This document shows positions 5,914 through 6,029 of a DNA stretch of 6,029 nucleotides, in pieces. The DNA comes from Spirochaetaceae bacterium (GTDB taxonomy: Bacteria; Spirochaetota; Spirochaetia; Treponematales; Breznakiellaceae): NCBI GenBank assembly GCA_031257135.1, contig JAIRPH010000200.1, positions 1-6,029 on the forward strand. The letters are read 5' to 3'. The translations under genes were made by a program, and so were the position numbers. Every line of letters begins with the position of its first letter. Positions within the stretch are counted from its first letter, which is position 1. Below the pieces are notes generated by a model. That model saw nothing but the letters and a program-made list of their open reading frames with translations, did no database searches and was not told the origin of the DNA.

Positions 5914-6029
5914 ATGAACGTATCGGAAGTTATCGTAAAGATTTTGGAAAAAGAAGGCATTGAGACCGCCTTTGGAATCCCCGGCGCCGGCATTAACGGC
6001 TTATACAAGTATCTGGAAAAGGCTCGGAT
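5914..6029 (+). CDS. Thiamine-diphosphate enzyme, N-terminus only; possible glyoxylate carboligase (partial, runs off the right edge)
   Basis: Only 38 codons and two further bases are present, starting at ATG 5914 with AAGGAG (5903-5908) 5 bp upstream. The segment VKILEKEGIETAFGIPGAGI is the start of the pyrimidine-binding domain of the acetolactate-synthase-like TPP family. It closely resembles the start of E. coli glyoxylate carboligase as I recall it (VLEKEGITTAFGVPGAAIN), including the Ile-Asn after the PGA motif. Glyoxylate carboligase joins two glyoxylates to tartronate semialdehyde and CO2, a natural end to ureide breakdown. Acetolactate synthase, oxalyl-CoA decarboxylase and other family members start similarly. 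The residue near position 50 that separates carboligase (Val) from most other members (Glu) lies outside the window, so I give no gene symbol. Confidence 0.8.
   Translation, partial: MNVSEVIVKILEKEGIETAFGIPGAGINGLYKYLEKAR

Overview
The window looks like a piece of spirochaete chromosome, most likely a termite-gut-type Treponema. This is inferred from three things: mid-range GC in genes with AT-rich gaps, strong AAGGAG/AGGAGG ribosome sites, and above all the truncated left-hand protein. That protein joins a helical N-terminus to a Sel1/TPR-like repeat and a formylglycine-generating-enzyme (SUMF1) domain, an architecture I associate with Treponema. The species call is an inference and could not be checked by search.

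Layout. Positions 1-935 hold the 5' part of the SUMF1-domain gene on the minus strand, running off the left edge. A 236-bp AT-rich divergent intergenic region (936-1171) carries a minus-strand promoter-like element, phased A-tracts, a plus-strand promoter-like element and a perfect 17-bp inverted repeat next to the predicted start of transcription. From 1172 to the right edge six genes run on the plus strand with gaps of 17, 29, 11, 44 and 24 bp, which suggests one operon. They encode a glutamate/dicarboxylate-type (DAACS/SDF) symporter, an M20-family zinc amidohydrolase resembling allantoate amidohydrolase (AllC), a small single-domain cupin, (S)-ureidoglycine aminohydrolase (AllE), a transcription factor combining XRE and GntR/FCD domains, and the first 38 codons of a thiamine-diphosphate enzyme that resembles glyoxylate carboligase.

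How they could work together. AllC turns allantoate into (S)-ureidoglycine plus CO2 and ammonia, and AllE turns ureidoglycine into (S)-ureidoglycolate plus ammonia. A later step would release glyoxylate, which a carboligase would condense to tartronate semialdehyde. The cluster therefore reads as a ureide (purine-derived nitrogen) salvage operon. The symporter is a candidate for uptake of allantoate or a related anionic ureide. The cupin is unassigned and may supply an accessory or missing step. No allantoinase, ureidoglycolate lyase or ureidoglycolate dehydrogenase of a familiar type is visible in the window.

Most notable points: the two-DNA-binding-domain regulator, the long perfect palindrome in front of the transporter, the altered substrate and cation sites of the transporter, and the uncharacterised cupin placed between AllC and AllE.
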